Below are positions 42,880-51,112 of a stretch of DNA of 64,000 bases, one piece after another. Source of the DNA: Mucilaginibacter kameinonensis (lineage in GTDB: Bacteria; Bacteroidota; Bacteroidia; Sphingobacteriales; Sphingobacteriaceae); contig NZ_RCWZ01000006.1 in the NCBI RefSeq assembly GCF_003675385.1, forward strand, positions 186,001-250,000. Reading direction: 5' to 3'. Each line of letters opens with the position of its first letter. Within the stretch, counting starts at the first letter, position 1. The translations under genes were made by a program, and so were the position numbers. A model generated the notes under the pieces. It did no database searches. It was not told the DNA's origin and saw only the letters and a list, made by a program, of their open reading frames with translations.

Positions 42880-43371
42880 ATGGATTTAGTAATGCCTGAT
42901 TGGGGTTTGGTTGTATGGACAACCGTAACCTTTTTATTCTTACTTATTTTATTGAGGGCATTTGCCTGGAAACCGATCATGGCCGCCATTGGCGAGCGTG
43001 AGCGTTCAATTGAAGATGCTTTATTAAAAGCAGAAGCTGCCAAAGAAGAAATGAGCCGTTTAACTAACGAAAACGAATCGTTAATTAAACAAGCGCGTGC
43101 TGAGCGTGATCTGATCCTGTCTGAAGCTCGTAAAGCTAAAGATCAAATAGTATCTGATGCTAAAGAACTTGCACACAAAGAAGGTGCGCGTATGATTGAG
43201 CTTGCCCGCGTTGAAATTAACAACCAAAAAGCTATCGCTTTGGCAGATGTTAAAAACCAGGTAGCTACGTTATCTTTAGAGATTGCTGAGAAGATCCTTC
43301 GCAAACAATTTGAAGATCAGCAGCAGCAAAACGAATTGGTTAGCCAATTATTGAAAGAAGTGAAGTTATAA
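42880..43371 (+). CDS. atpF: ATP synthase subunit b
   Basis: A 163-residue subunit. It has one N-terminal helix in the membrane (about 7-27, GLVVWTTVTFLFLLILLRAF) and a long charged helix (about 35-160) for the peripheral stalk dimer, with heptad-like SEARKAKDQIVSDAKEL and QVATLSLEIAEKILRKQF. Spacing to atpE is 111 bases and to atpH 119 bases, the second filled by an inverted-word element. Confidence 0.95.
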   Translation: MDLVMPDWGLVVWTTVTFLFLLILLRAFAWKPIMAAIGERERSIEDALLKAEAAKEEMSRLTNENESLIKQARAERDLILSEARKAKDQIVSDAKELAHKEGARMIELARVEINNQKAIALADVKNQVATLSLEIAEKILRKQFEDQQQQNELVSQLLKEVKL

Positions 43372-43490
43372 GATTTCGGATTTGGGATGTTGGATTTCGG
43401 ATTTATTCCGGCATTCACTAACCAGTTAAAAACCGAAATTCAAAATAAAAATTCCAAAATCGAAAATTCGAAATCCGAAATTAGAAAGAA
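43372..43490. repeat. Inverted-word element inside the atp operon, word GATTTCGG
   Basis: The left arm (43372-43420) has two to three GGATTTCGGATTT-like words. The right arm (43427-43485) has inverted forms ACCGAAATTC, TTCCAAAATCG, TTCGAAATCCGAAATT. It fills the atpF-atpH gap completely; the right arm ends a few bases before the atpH ATG, so pairing would fold the atpH leader. Confidence 0.75.
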
Positions 43491-44033
43491 ATGTCAGAAG
43501 TAACAGTAGCATCGAGATACGCCAAATCACTTATCGACCTTGCGCAGGAACAAAACATTGTTGATGCGATAAAGGCAGATATGGATCTTTTTTTACACAC
43601 TTTAAAAGGAAGTTCTGAACTGGCCGCTGTTTTGGCTAACCCTATTATTTCACAGGCTAAGAAGATCAGTATTCTTGAGGCGGTGTTTGGTAATAAGGTG
43701 AACAAAGTGAGCATCATGTTCTTTAAGCTAATGGTAAACAAAGGCCGTGGCGGTGTTTTGTATTTTACTGCCCATGAGTATATCAACCTTTTCAATATTA
43801 AAAGGAATATTACCAAAGCTAAAGTTACATCAGCTACAACATTATCTGATGCAAACGAAAAGACACTGGTAGATGAATTACAAAAGGCTATCGGTGGCAC
43901 TGTAGTATTGGATACCAAAGTAGATCCTACACTGATTGGTGGATTTGTGCTTAACGTAGGCGACAGGCAGGTTGATACCAGCATTGCTGCAAGCCTTAAG
44001 AAGATGAAAAAAGAATTTGCTGAAAAAGCATAA
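43491..44033 (+). CDS. atpH: ATP synthase subunit delta
   Basis: A 180-residue OSCP/delta subunit. The N-terminal helical domain (about 1-105) starts VTVASRYAKSLIDLAQEQN. The C-terminal part has the signature DPTLIGGFVLNVGDRQVDTSIAASLKKM. It joins F1 alpha subunits to the b-stalk. It lies between atpF and atpA as usual. Confidence 0.95.
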   Translation: MSEVTVASRYAKSLIDLAQEQNIVDAIKADMDLFLHTLKGSSELAAVLANPIISQAKKISILEAVFGNKVNKVSIMFFKLMVNKGRGGVLYFTAHEYINLFNIKRNITKAKVTSATTLSDANEKTLVDELQKAIGGTVVLDTKVDPTLIGGFVLNVGDRQVDTSIAASLKKMKKEFAEKA

Positions 44034-44076
44034 TTAATTAAGTATTAAAAGTAAAACTCTAAATAAATTTTAAACA

Positions 44077-45651
44077 ATGGTAGAGGTAAGACCAGACGAA
44101 GTATCAGCAATTTTGCGTCAGCAGTTGGCCGGCTTCAAGTCAGAATCTGAATTAGAAGAAGTGGGTACTGTACTCCAGGTGGGTGACGGTATCGCACGCG
44201 TTTATGGATTAACTAAAGTACAGTCGGGTGAGTTGGTTGAATTTGGCACAGGATTGCAAGGCATCGTACTTAACCTTGAAGAAGATAACGTGGGCGTGGT
44301 ATTGTTAGGTAAATCTGATGATATTAAAGAAGGTGATACCGTTAAACGTACCAACAGGATTGCATCAATTAACGTAGGCGAGGGTATGCTTGGCCGTGTT
44401 GTTGATACCTTAGGTGCCCCTATTGATGGTAAAGGCCCAATCACCGGTCAAACTTATGAGATGCCACTTGAGCGTAAAGCACCAGGTGTAATCTACCGTC
44501 AGCCGGTAACCGAGCCATTACAAACAGGCATCAAAGCTATCGACGCGATGATCCCTATCGGCCGTGGCCAGCGTGAGTTGGTTATCGGTGACCGTCAAAC
44601 AGGTAAAACTGCGGTTTGTATCGATACTATCATCAATCAAAAAGAATTTTACGATGCAGGTAAACCTGTAATCTGTATATATGTAGCTTGCGGACAAAAA
44701 GCATCAACTGTTGCTAACATTGTTCGTACGCTTGAAGAGAACGGCGCTATGCCTTACTCTATCATTGTTGCCGCTAACGCTTCAGACTCTGCTACCATGC
44801 AGTTCTTTGCTCCGTTTGCAGGTGCAGCTATCGGCGAGTACTTCCGTGATACAGGCCGTCCGGCTTTGATCATCTATGATGACTTGTCAAAACAAGCTGT
44901 TGCTTACCGTGAGGTTTCATTGTTGTTACGTCGTCCACCGGGCCGTGAGGCTTACCCGGGTGACGTATTTTACCTGCACAGCCGTTTATTAGAGCGTGCC
45001 GCTAAAATCAACGCAAATGATTCTATCGCACAACAAATGAACGACCTTCCTGAATCTATCAGAGGTATCGTTAAAGGTGGCGGTTCATTAACAGCGCTTC
45101 CAATCATTGAAACACAAGCTGGTGACGTATCTGCATACATCCCAACTAACGTAATTTCAATTACTGACGGTCAGATCTTCCTTGAGTCGAACTTGTTCAA
45201 CGCGGGTGTTCGTCCGGCTATCAACGTAGGTATCTCTGTATCACGTGTAGGTGGTAACGCGCAGATCAAATCAATGAAAAAAGTTGCCGGTACCTTGAAA
45301 CTTGACCAGGCTCAGTTCCGTGAGCTTGAGGCTTTCTCAAAATTCGGTTCAGACCTTGACGCTTCAACCAAAAACGTGTTGGACAAAGGTATCCGTAACG
45401 TAGAGATCCTGAAACAAGGTCAATACTCTCCGGTAACTGTAGAAAAACAAGTTGCTATCATTTACCTGGGTACTAAAAACTTAATGCGTAACGTACCTGT
45501 AAACAAGGTAAGGGAATTCGAAGCCGAATTTACCGATCAGTTAGAAGCTCGTCACCCGGAAGTTTTAGCTGCCCTTAAAGCAGGTAAATTTGACGATCAG
45601 CTTACCGGTGTACTGGAAACAGTAGCCAAAGAACTGTCAGCAAGGTATTAA
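44077..45651 (+). CDS. atpA: ATP synthase subunit alpha
   Basis: A 524-residue non-catalytic nucleotide-binding F1 subunit. It has the P-loop GDRQTGKT at 171-178, then VSLLLRRPPGREAYPGDVFYLHSRLLERAAK, and the signature PAINVGISVSRVGGNAQ. The length is normal for the family. The beta and epsilon genes (atpD, atpC) do not follow gamma in this window, as in other Bacteroidota where atpDC is a separate unit. Confidence 0.98.
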   Translation: MVEVRPDEVSAILRQQLAGFKSESELEEVGTVLQVGDGIARVYGLTKVQSGELVEFGTGLQGIVLNLEEDNVGVVLLGKSDDIKEGDTVKRTNRIASINVGEGMLGRVVDTLGAPIDGKGPITGQTYEMPLERKAPGVIYRQPVTEPLQTGIKAIDAMIPIGRGQRELVIGDRQTGKTAVCIDTIINQKEFYDAGKPVICIYVACGQKASTVANIVRTLEENGAMPYSIIVAANASDSATMQFFAPFAGAAIGEYFRDTGRPALIIYDDLSKQAVAYREVSLLLRRPPGREAYPGDVFYLHSRLLERAAKINANDSIAQQMNDLPESIRGIVKGGGSLTALPIIETQAGDVSAYIPTNVISITDGQIFLESNLFNAGVRPAINVGISVSRVGGNAQIKSMKKVAGTLKLDQAQFRELEAFSKFGSDLDASTKNVLDKGIRNVEILKQGQYSPVTVEKQVAIIYLGTKNLMRNVPVNKVREFEAEFTDQLEARHPEVLAALKAGKFDDQLTGVLETVAKELSARY

Positions 45652-45784
45652 TCTTTTGATGTGCAGATATGTTGATTTGCAAAAGTGCAAATCAGCATAT
45701 CGCTTCAAAATGATTTTAATTAAATAAACTGGTGCGGTGCGCAATATGCACATCTGCACATTTAAAATTCGCACATCGTAACGA
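45652..45784. repeat. Branched inverted repeat inside the atp operon, word TGTGCA
   Basis: An inner hairpin, GATATGTTGATTTGCA (45666-45681) with TGCAAATCAGCATATC (45686-45701), pairs over 16 bases with one G-U. Outer words GATGTGCAGAT (45658-45668) and ATCTGCACAT (45752-45761), and a further CGCACATC, can pair around it. It fills the atpA-atpG gap. There is no T-run, so it is not a plain terminator; it may work as mRNA processing or ratio-setting structure. Confidence 0.75.
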
Positions 45785-46672
45785 ATGGCTAATTTAAAAG
45801 AAGTAAGAAACAGGATCAAATCTGTATCATCAACCCAGCAGATCACCAAGGCTATGAAAATGGTTTCGGCTGCTAAGTTGAAACGTGCTACCAACGCTAT
45901 TATTCAGCTGCGTCCTTACGCAAGTAAGTTGAAAGACCTGCTGGCTAATTTATCTGCAAGTTTGGAGGATAACACTTCTCCGTACCTTCAGGAGCGTGAA
46001 CCAGTACGTGTATTGGTAGTTGTGGTATCATCAAACCGCGGTTTGGCCGGTGCTTTCAATGCTAACGTTATTAAAGCCGCCAACAACCTTATTGCCGAGA
46101 AATATCCTAAGCAGCTTGCTGCCGGTAACGTATCTATCGTTGCCATCGGTAAAAAAGCGCAGGAGTTTTATCAAAGGCGTAAGTACAACGTAATTGGTAA
46201 CAACAATGACCTGTACTCGGATCTTAACTTCGAGAATGCTTCAAAAATTACCGAAGCTATCATGCAGGGCTTTGTTAACGGCGATTACGACCGTGTGGAG
46301 CTGGTGTATAACCACTTCCGTAACGCGGCTGTACAATACCTGATCACAGAGCAGTTATTGCCGGTGCCAAAAGCCGAGAAGAAAGAGGAAGTAAAAGCAG
46401 CTAATGTTGATTACATCCTTGAGCCATCACAACAGGAAATTGTTGAGCAATTGATCCCTAAAAATATCAAGATCCAACTTTACCGTGCAGTATTGGATTC
46501 TAACGCATCTGAACACGGTGCACGTATGACAGCGATGGATAAAGCAACCGAAAATGCCGGTGAGCTTTTGAAATCATTAAAACTTTCATACAACCAGGCC
46601 CGTCAGGCAGCCATCACTACCGAGCTTACCGAGATCGTGAGTGGTGCAGCAGCCCTTTCAGGCGGCAACTAA
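45785..46672 (+). CDS. atpG: ATP synthase subunit gamma
   Basis: A 295-residue central-stalk subunit. The N-terminal helix reads MANLKEVRNRIKSVSSTQQITKAMKMVSAAKLKRA and the C-terminal helix ends ASEHGARMTAMDKATENAGELLKSLKLSYNQARQAAITTELTEIVSGAAAL, both signatures of the family. It is the last gene of the operon; a terminator follows 20 bases later. Confidence 0.97.
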   Translation: MANLKEVRNRIKSVSSTQQITKAMKMVSAAKLKRATNAIIQLRPYASKLKDLLANLSASLEDNTSPYLQEREPVRVLVVVVSSNRGLAGAFNANVIKAANNLIAEKYPKQLAAGNVSIVAIGKKAQEFYQRRKYNVIGNNNDLYSDLNFENASKITEAIMQGFVNGDYDRVELVYNHFRNAAVQYLITEQLLPVPKAEKKEEVKAANVDYILEPSQQEIVEQLIPKNIKIQLYRAVLDSNASEHGARMTAMDKATENAGELLKSLKLSYNQARQAAITTELTEIVSGAAALSGGN

Positions 46673-46692
46673 GTTTAAAATACTTTTATATA

Positions 46693-46722
46693 GAAAAGGC
46701 TTTCCGGGAGGAGAGCCTTTTT
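46693..46722 (+). terminator. Terminator of the atp operon
   Basis: AAAAGGCTTTCC pairs with GGAGAGCCTTTT around a short loop, followed by TTTTTTGTTT. Confidence 0.85.
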
Positions 46723-46766
46723 TGTTTACTGGGAAATAAACGCTAAAGTTGTAATTGTAATACTTT

Positions 46767-47189
46767 ATGAAGGAGTTAAACCTAAAGTCTGTTGTTTTAT
46801 ACTCAAGCATATGTGTTTATGTAGTTTCACTAACACAACACTGTTACTGTACAACAGATTCCTGCGGCGATTCGATAATGGCTTTGCTCATTGGGCCTTT
46901 AGGTCTGATTTTTGGAGGCGCAGGCTTTAGTTGGTTGGCAAACCCATTTTTATTCAGTGCGTGGTTTTCTTTTAAGAATAAGCCATTGCGAACAATTGTT
47001 GTCAGTTCGATATCAGTTGCTTTTATGGCTTCTTTCCTGGTTTTTAAACGCATAATTTCGGATGAAGCAGGTAATTACTCAGAAATTGTTAGTTATAGAT
47101 TAGGGTATTGGTTATGGTTATTGAGCGGAATGATAATGCTGGTTGGTAGTATATTAGTATATGGTAGATCGAAGCCTGGCATTAACTGA
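46767..47189 (+). CDS. Small membrane protein of unknown function
   Basis: A 140-residue protein with about four hydrophobic segments (about 9-24, 36-60, 76-92, 115-133). Four Cys occur in a short external-type loop (HCYCTTDSCGD, about 25-35), which could form disulfides or bind metal. I recognise no family. It is convergent with the lipoprotein gene that follows. Confidence 0.6.
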   Translation: MKELNLKSVVLYSSICVYVVSLTQHCYCTTDSCGDSIMALLIGPLGLIFGGAGFSWLANPFLFSAWFSFKNKPLRTIVVSSISVAFMASFLVFKRIISDEAGNYSEIVSYRLGYWLWLLSGMIMLVGSILVYGRSKPGIN

Positions 47190-47240
47190 CACCGGAACGC
47201 TAAACTTCGACCAGTGTACGTTCAGTTTCGATAAAAAAGA

Positions 47241-47726
47241 TTATATCACCACAAGATCCGCCCCAGCATCAATCTCATTTGCAGGAATTACCTTATCCCA
47301 GATGTGTATTTTCACATGGTAAGTTTCTCCGGCTATCATGGGCCGACCGATGGTGATATCTCCTCGCAGCTCTGTGGCCCGCTCGGGCGGGTAACCGGTT
47401 GTGCCTTCAAAGAGATCGGTAGCGCTTAAAACTGCGGTTCCCTTTTTATCAGTAACTATCAACTGCATTCCTGGATAGGCTTTACCGTCTTTCAGCCCAT
47501 AGTTTGCAACGCCAACCGCTACAATGGCTATTTTTGTATTAAGGTTTACCTTATTATCGCGCATGGCATTATTCGCCGGGTCAACCAATAACACGTTGTT
47601 TACACCAAAACCGTTGTAGCTAAATTTTAAGCCAGTATTAAAGTCCTTTTTTACTCCTTTGCTAAAGTTGCATGCTAATAGGGTCATGCAACTTATTATT
47701 GTCACTATAATTTTTAGGTTTTTCAT
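47241..47726 (-). CDS. Lipoprotein of unknown function
   Basis: From ATG at 47726 the product is 161 residues with a lipobox (TLLAC, Cys19). The mature part looks like a beta-sandwich: TKIAIVAVGVANYGLKDGKAYPGMQLIVTDKKG and the C-terminal GETYHVKIHIWDKVIPANEIDAGADLVV. A longer frame from 47858 is in the same phase but would put 44 residues before the signal peptide, so it is rejected. I see no named family. Confidence 0.7.
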   Translation of the reverse strand: MKNLKIIVTIISCMTLLACNFSKGVKKDFNTGLKFSYNGFGVNNVLLVDPANNAMRDNKVNLNTKIAIVAVGVANYGLKDGKAYPGMQLIVTDKKGTAVLSATDLFEGTTGYPPERATELRGDITIGRPMIAGETYHVKIHIWDKVIPANEIDAGADLVVI

Positions 47727-47908
47727 TGATAAGGATAAGAGTGAAAGTCTCGATGCAAATAAACAAAAGACGCCAATAAGAAAGCTACGGGCATGTTGCA
47801 AATACTTTCGAATTTGTTGCATACTTTGATGCCCGAAAGCTGAAATGCCCTGTAACAATATACCAACGATTGAATCTCATTATCAATTATAAACCGCCGC
47901 ATTCCCAG

Positions 47909-48550
47909 ATGATTAAGAAATATTCAGTTTTAATAGGAGTTGTCATTTCTTCAGTTTTAATGATCATAGCCATCTCGGTTTACCCTGGCGGATCCATGTA
48001 CAATGAGTACTCCGTCGGCTTCGACTGGAAACACAATTTCATCAGTAACCTGTTTGGAACAAGGGCGTTAAATGGCGCAGAAAATGCTTCGAGAATTTGG
48101 GCCTGTGCGGGGATGATTTTATTCCCTCTTAGCTACGCAATGTTTTTTATTAATATGTCCAAAAAGATACCAGACAGAAACTCGGCCTATATTATAAAAT
48201 ACATGGGGATAGCTAACGTCCTGTTTACCTTTTTAACCGTAACCCCCTGGCACGATTTAATGTTGATTATATCTACCAGCTTATTTTGGACGTGTTTATT
48301 TATCATCACTGTTTTTATCCTCAAAACCAGGCTTCATCTATTTAAGGTTTTGTGTGTGATTTGCCTTGCAATTTTTTATTACAGCGTTTACCTATGGGGC
48401 ATAAGCGATTGGGATTTATTACCAATAACACAAAAGATAAACTTTCTTACTTCGACGCTCCTAATTTTAGGTCTTGAATATTTTACTAAAAAAGAAGATT
48501 TTGCTCATATTAAACCAAGGGGGCAAAAAGCACTGGTAGGTAATAATTAA
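47909..48550 (+). CDS. DUF998-like membrane protein
   Basis: From ATG at 47909 (MIKKYSVLIGVVISSVLM) the product is 213 residues with about six hydrophobic helices. The sequence YPGGSMYNEYSVGFDWKHNFISNLFG near the N-terminus has the arrangement of DUF998 proteins, which carry a conserved YPGG...FS.L loop after helix 1. The function is unknown. A TTG at 47870 would add 13 residues. Confidence 0.65.
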   Translation: MIKKYSVLIGVVISSVLMIIAISVYPGGSMYNEYSVGFDWKHNFISNLFGTRALNGAENASRIWACAGMILFPLSYAMFFINMSKKIPDRNSAYIIKYMGIANVLFTFLTVTPWHDLMLIISTSLFWTCLFIITVFILKTRLHLFKVLCVICLAIFYYSVYLWGISDWDLLPITQKINFLTSTLLILGLEYFTKKEDFAHIKPRGQKALVGNN

Positions 48551-48582
48551 GTTTCGGCAGTATCAAAGCAAAACCCCAAAAT

Positions 48583-48660
48583 CAGATTAACCCAAAAAGT
48601 CCCGGTTCAGACGAATCAGCGAAATCAACGTAATCATAACAAAAATCAACGGTCAGGGTT
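48583..48660. repeat. Intergenic word repeat, word AATCAG/AATCAACG
   Basis: AATCAGATTAACCC, AGTCCCGGTTCAG, AATCAGCGAAATCAACG, AATCATAAC and AATCAACGG follow each other before the DUF4349 gene. These words resemble the right half of the element at 16441-16537 (GGTTCAGAC), so it may be a decayed half-element. Confidence 0.45.
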
Positions 48661-48711
48661 ACCTCTTGCCACTCTCTGGTATCAATGTATACCAAAGAAA
48701 ATTAAACAGTT

Positions 48712-49602
48712 ATGAAAACAAAGTTATTCCTGGCGTTGCTGGCGGGCGTGTTGCTGCTGGACGCATGTGGGCGTAGTTCAAAGTACGAGCCCTTAAGAGA
48801 AGACAGAGCATCGGCGGCCGATACAGTGGCGGTTAGTGCAGACAGTACCTCGGTAGCGACAACTCCAGCCAAGCTGGTAAAAACAGCCGACATGCGGTTT
48901 AAGGTAAAAAACGTTCAACAAACGGGCGATGCTATAGCCGCGCTTACAACCCATAACGGCGGTATGGTGATGCACCATCAAATGCAGGCCGATGTGGAAC
49001 GATCTGAAGATATCCGCGTGAGTAATGATTCGGTTAAACGTGTTTCGGCCCTCAGGACTAATGCGGATATGGCGGTAAAAGTTCCTTCAGAAAAACTCGA
49101 AGGCTTCATGACCGAGGTTGCCCATATGGGGATGTATGTTACGCTCCGGAAAATGGATATTGAAGACCGCACGCTTGACTATCTGTCGGAAAAACTGAAA
49201 TTAAAAAACCGTCAGGATTTGGTAGATCAGCAAAAGAAGGGTAAAGTAGTTATTAAAAACCCAGTGAACGTGATGCTGCTTAAAGACGACATGGTTGATC
49301 AGCAAATTGGCAATATGCGCACAGATGAAGCCGTAAAGTACAGCATTGTTACCCTTAGCTTTTACCAGAGCAATTTTATCAACCAGGAAATGATAGCTAA
49401 TGACGATCCTTCTGCCTATCAGTTGCCTTTTGTTAACCGTCTGGCTATCACATTAAATAATGGCTGGCAACTTTTTGTTGAACTGATCCTGGGGTTGGCC
49501 AACGTGTGGGTATTTATAACTTTAGGTATAGGTTTGTGGGCAATGTACGGCTATTATAAACGTAAACACCCCGCATGGTTCGCCAGCGGCATAAAATCAT
49601 AA
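48712..49602 (+). CDS. DUF4349 family lipoprotein
   Basis: A 296-residue protein with a lipobox (LLLDAC, Cys19). It has a periplasmic DUF4349 domain (about 60-225): LVKTADMRFKVKNVQQTGDAIAALTTHNGGMVMH, AVKVPSEKLEGFMTEVAHMGMYV and YLSEKLKLKNRQDL. A membrane helix at about 252-272 is followed by a short basic end. The order lipid anchor, coiled periplasmic domain, helix is usual for the family. Its function is unknown. Confidence 0.87.
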   Translation: MKTKLFLALLAGVLLLDACGRSSKYEPLREDRASAADTVAVSADSTSVATTPAKLVKTADMRFKVKNVQQTGDAIAALTTHNGGMVMHHQMQADVERSEDIRVSNDSVKRVSALRTNADMAVKVPSEKLEGFMTEVAHMGMYVTLRKMDIEDRTLDYLSEKLKLKNRQDLVDQQKKGKVVIKNPVNVMLLKDDMVDQQIGNMRTDEAVKYSIVTLSFYQSNFINQEMIANDDPSAYQLPFVNRLAITLNNGWQLFVELILGLANVWVFITLGIGLWAMYGYYKRKHPAWFASGIKS

Positions 49603-49632
49603 AAACTTTATAGCTTTTTCGGTAAACATTTC

Positions 49633-49640
49633 TATTTTTG
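49633..49640 (+). promoter_or_regulatory. Candidate Bacteroidota -7 promoter element
   Basis: TATTTTTG matches TAnnTTTG and lies 23 bases before the ATG of the small membrane protein. No TTG -33 box is found at normal spacing, so it is tentative. Confidence 0.35.
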
Positions 49641-49663
49641 CGCAAACATTAAAAATAGGTACC

Positions 49664-49861
49664 ATGGAATCAATGGAAAATGCTAACGCAGAAGGACACT
49701 ACAAATTATTAACTTTAGCTATTGTTATCGGTATAGTAGGCGTATTCCTGCGTTTTGCCGGCGATGCCAACACAGGCTTCATGTTTACATCTATTTCAAA
49801 CATTATCCTGATCATCGGTATCCTGATTGCTTTGAAATGCGTTTTCTCAATCATGAAGTAA
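49664..49861 (+). CDS. Two-helix small membrane protein
   Basis: A 65-residue protein, MESMENANAEGHYKLLTLAIV..., with helices at about 15-31 and 43-63 and a short loop between them. It has its own candidate promoter and terminator, which supports a real small gene. I do not recognise the family. Confidence 0.7.
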   Translation: MESMENANAEGHYKLLTLAIVIGIVGVFLRFAGDANTGFMFTSISNIILIIGILIALKCVFSIMK

Positions 49862-49882
49862 AATCCTGCAAAAGGAATTATA

Positions 49883-49917
49883 TAAAAAGCGCCTTCAATT
49901 TGAGGGCGCTTTTTTTT
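49883..49917 (+). terminator. Terminator, small membrane protein gene
   Basis: AAAAAGCGCC...TTCAA...GGGCGCTTTTTTTT forms a short GC stem with A and T runs on either side. Being symmetric, it can also serve gldB on the other strand, which ends at 49923. Confidence 0.85.
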
Positions 49918-49922
49918 GCTTT

Positions 49923-50960
49923 TTATTTGGGGTGATAGCCTGCCTCGTTCAATATTTTTTGAGCATCCTTATCCGCCATTAACTGGGATAGGGTAACATC
50001 AGGATGCTTATCCATGTATTTCTTCACTATTTGCCATCCCGTCCAAACGGCCAGTTTAGGGGCCGATTCATTCTTTTCACCGAAGCCGGGGGTGAAAGGC
50101 GCTTCAGTAAGGTATTTCTGAATTTTCTGGTAATCGGTTTCGTACAACAGGTTTTCTTGTAAAAAGTATCCCCAGATCTTGGCTTCAAAATCCTGGCACC
50201 ATTTCAGTTGTTCGGTACTATAACGGATTTTAGTGCTATCGGCTACGTCAGGCAATATTCTGTCCATAAAATACATGATCTTACCATTGTACACCATCTT
50301 ATTAAGCAAAGCTTTGTCGTTGTCATCTTCTGGAAACATTTCCTCCCGCGCTATGCCTTCAACCACCCGTGGCGTAATATTGTCAGGAGTGAACCATTTG
50401 GAAAGGTAATGCGGAAAAGCATTGGTGAGCGAGGGATAAAAGCGCGAATCCGCACCAAGGAAAAGATCGATCCCTACACCAAAATAACCGTCACCAATGG
50501 TAGTTTGGGCCTGGAAACCCGAAATGTATGCATATACCCTCGGCAGGCGTTTTTGCGGATAATAATATTTAATGTATTTAAAGGCTTCGGTAAGGCTGGC
50601 ATTCTGCCGATCCATATTAGGGAAGGCGGCATCGGCGTCATGCTTCAGATCGTTATAGGGCTTGCCCGCGAATACTTGCTGCAGGGCTTTAAAATAGGCC
50701 GTATCCTTAGCACTGCCAACCTGTAAAATGCGTTCAATAAAATCGGGATAAAAGCTACCATACTGTGTTTGAAGGTATGCGGCCTGCTGGGCCATGGGTT
50801 TACTGCGCATGGCATCAAAATCGTGGTCAAACCGTTCAATTTTAACATCAACATTGATATTGCTTACATCAATTTTTTTGTTGTGGCTACAGCCGCTTAA
50901 TATCAGGCCGATGGAAAAAATTAAGTAAATTTGCTTTGCTATATACCGGGTAGGGTTCAT
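49923..50960 (-). CDS. gldB: Gliding motility lipoprotein GldB
   Basis: A 345-residue lipoprotein (LILSGC, Cys24). Typical GldB features are IERFDHDFDAM near the N-terminus, QYGSFYPDFIERIL, YYYPQKRLPRVYAYISGFQ and DGYFGVGIDLFLGADSRFYP. The last resembles zinc-peptidase-like (DUF2268) folds, although no HExxH is present. GldB is needed for gliding and T9SS function in Flavobacterium. It is divergent from NAD synthetase, which also borders gldB in Flavobacterium. No gldC follows. Confidence 0.88.
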   Translation of the reverse strand: MNPTRYIAKQIYLIFSIGLILSGCSHNKKIDVSNINVDVKIERFDHDFDAMRSKPMAQQAAYLQTQYGSFYPDFIERILQVGSAKDTAYFKALQQVFAGKPYNDLKHDADAAFPNMDRQNASLTEAFKYIKYYYPQKRLPRVYAYISGFQAQTTIGDGYFGVGIDLFLGADSRFYPSLTNAFPHYLSKWFTPDNITPRVVEGIAREEMFPEDDNDKALLNKMVYNGKIMYFMDRILPDVADSTKIRYSTEQLKWCQDFEAKIWGYFLQENLLYETDYQKIQKYLTEAPFTPGFGEKNESAPKLAVWTGWQIVKKYMDKHPDVTLSQLMADKDAQKILNEAGYHPK

Positions 50961-51015
50961 CTTTATCCTTTAAGGCAAAAGTAATTTTATTTGCATAATG
51001 TTGCTACTATTGTTA

Positions 51016-51075
51016 AGTCAATAGTCGGTAGCCTTAAGTCGGGATTTTCGACTTTGAACTAAAGGCTCCTGACTC
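51016..51075. repeat. Short inverted-word element between gldB and nadE
   Basis: AGTC...AGCCTTAAGTCG on the left and CGACTT...AAGGCT...GACT on the right pair in the order expected of a broken stem around GGATTTT. It lies in the divergent promoter region. Confidence 0.6.
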
Positions 51076-51112
51076 AGGATTAAACAAGACCTATCAATAT
51101 AATTATATACTT

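Noticed and set aside
41672..46672. Missing atpD and atpC as a damaged ATP synthase operon
   Set aside because: In Bacteroidota these two genes are usually a separate unit elsewhere, so their absence here is expected.
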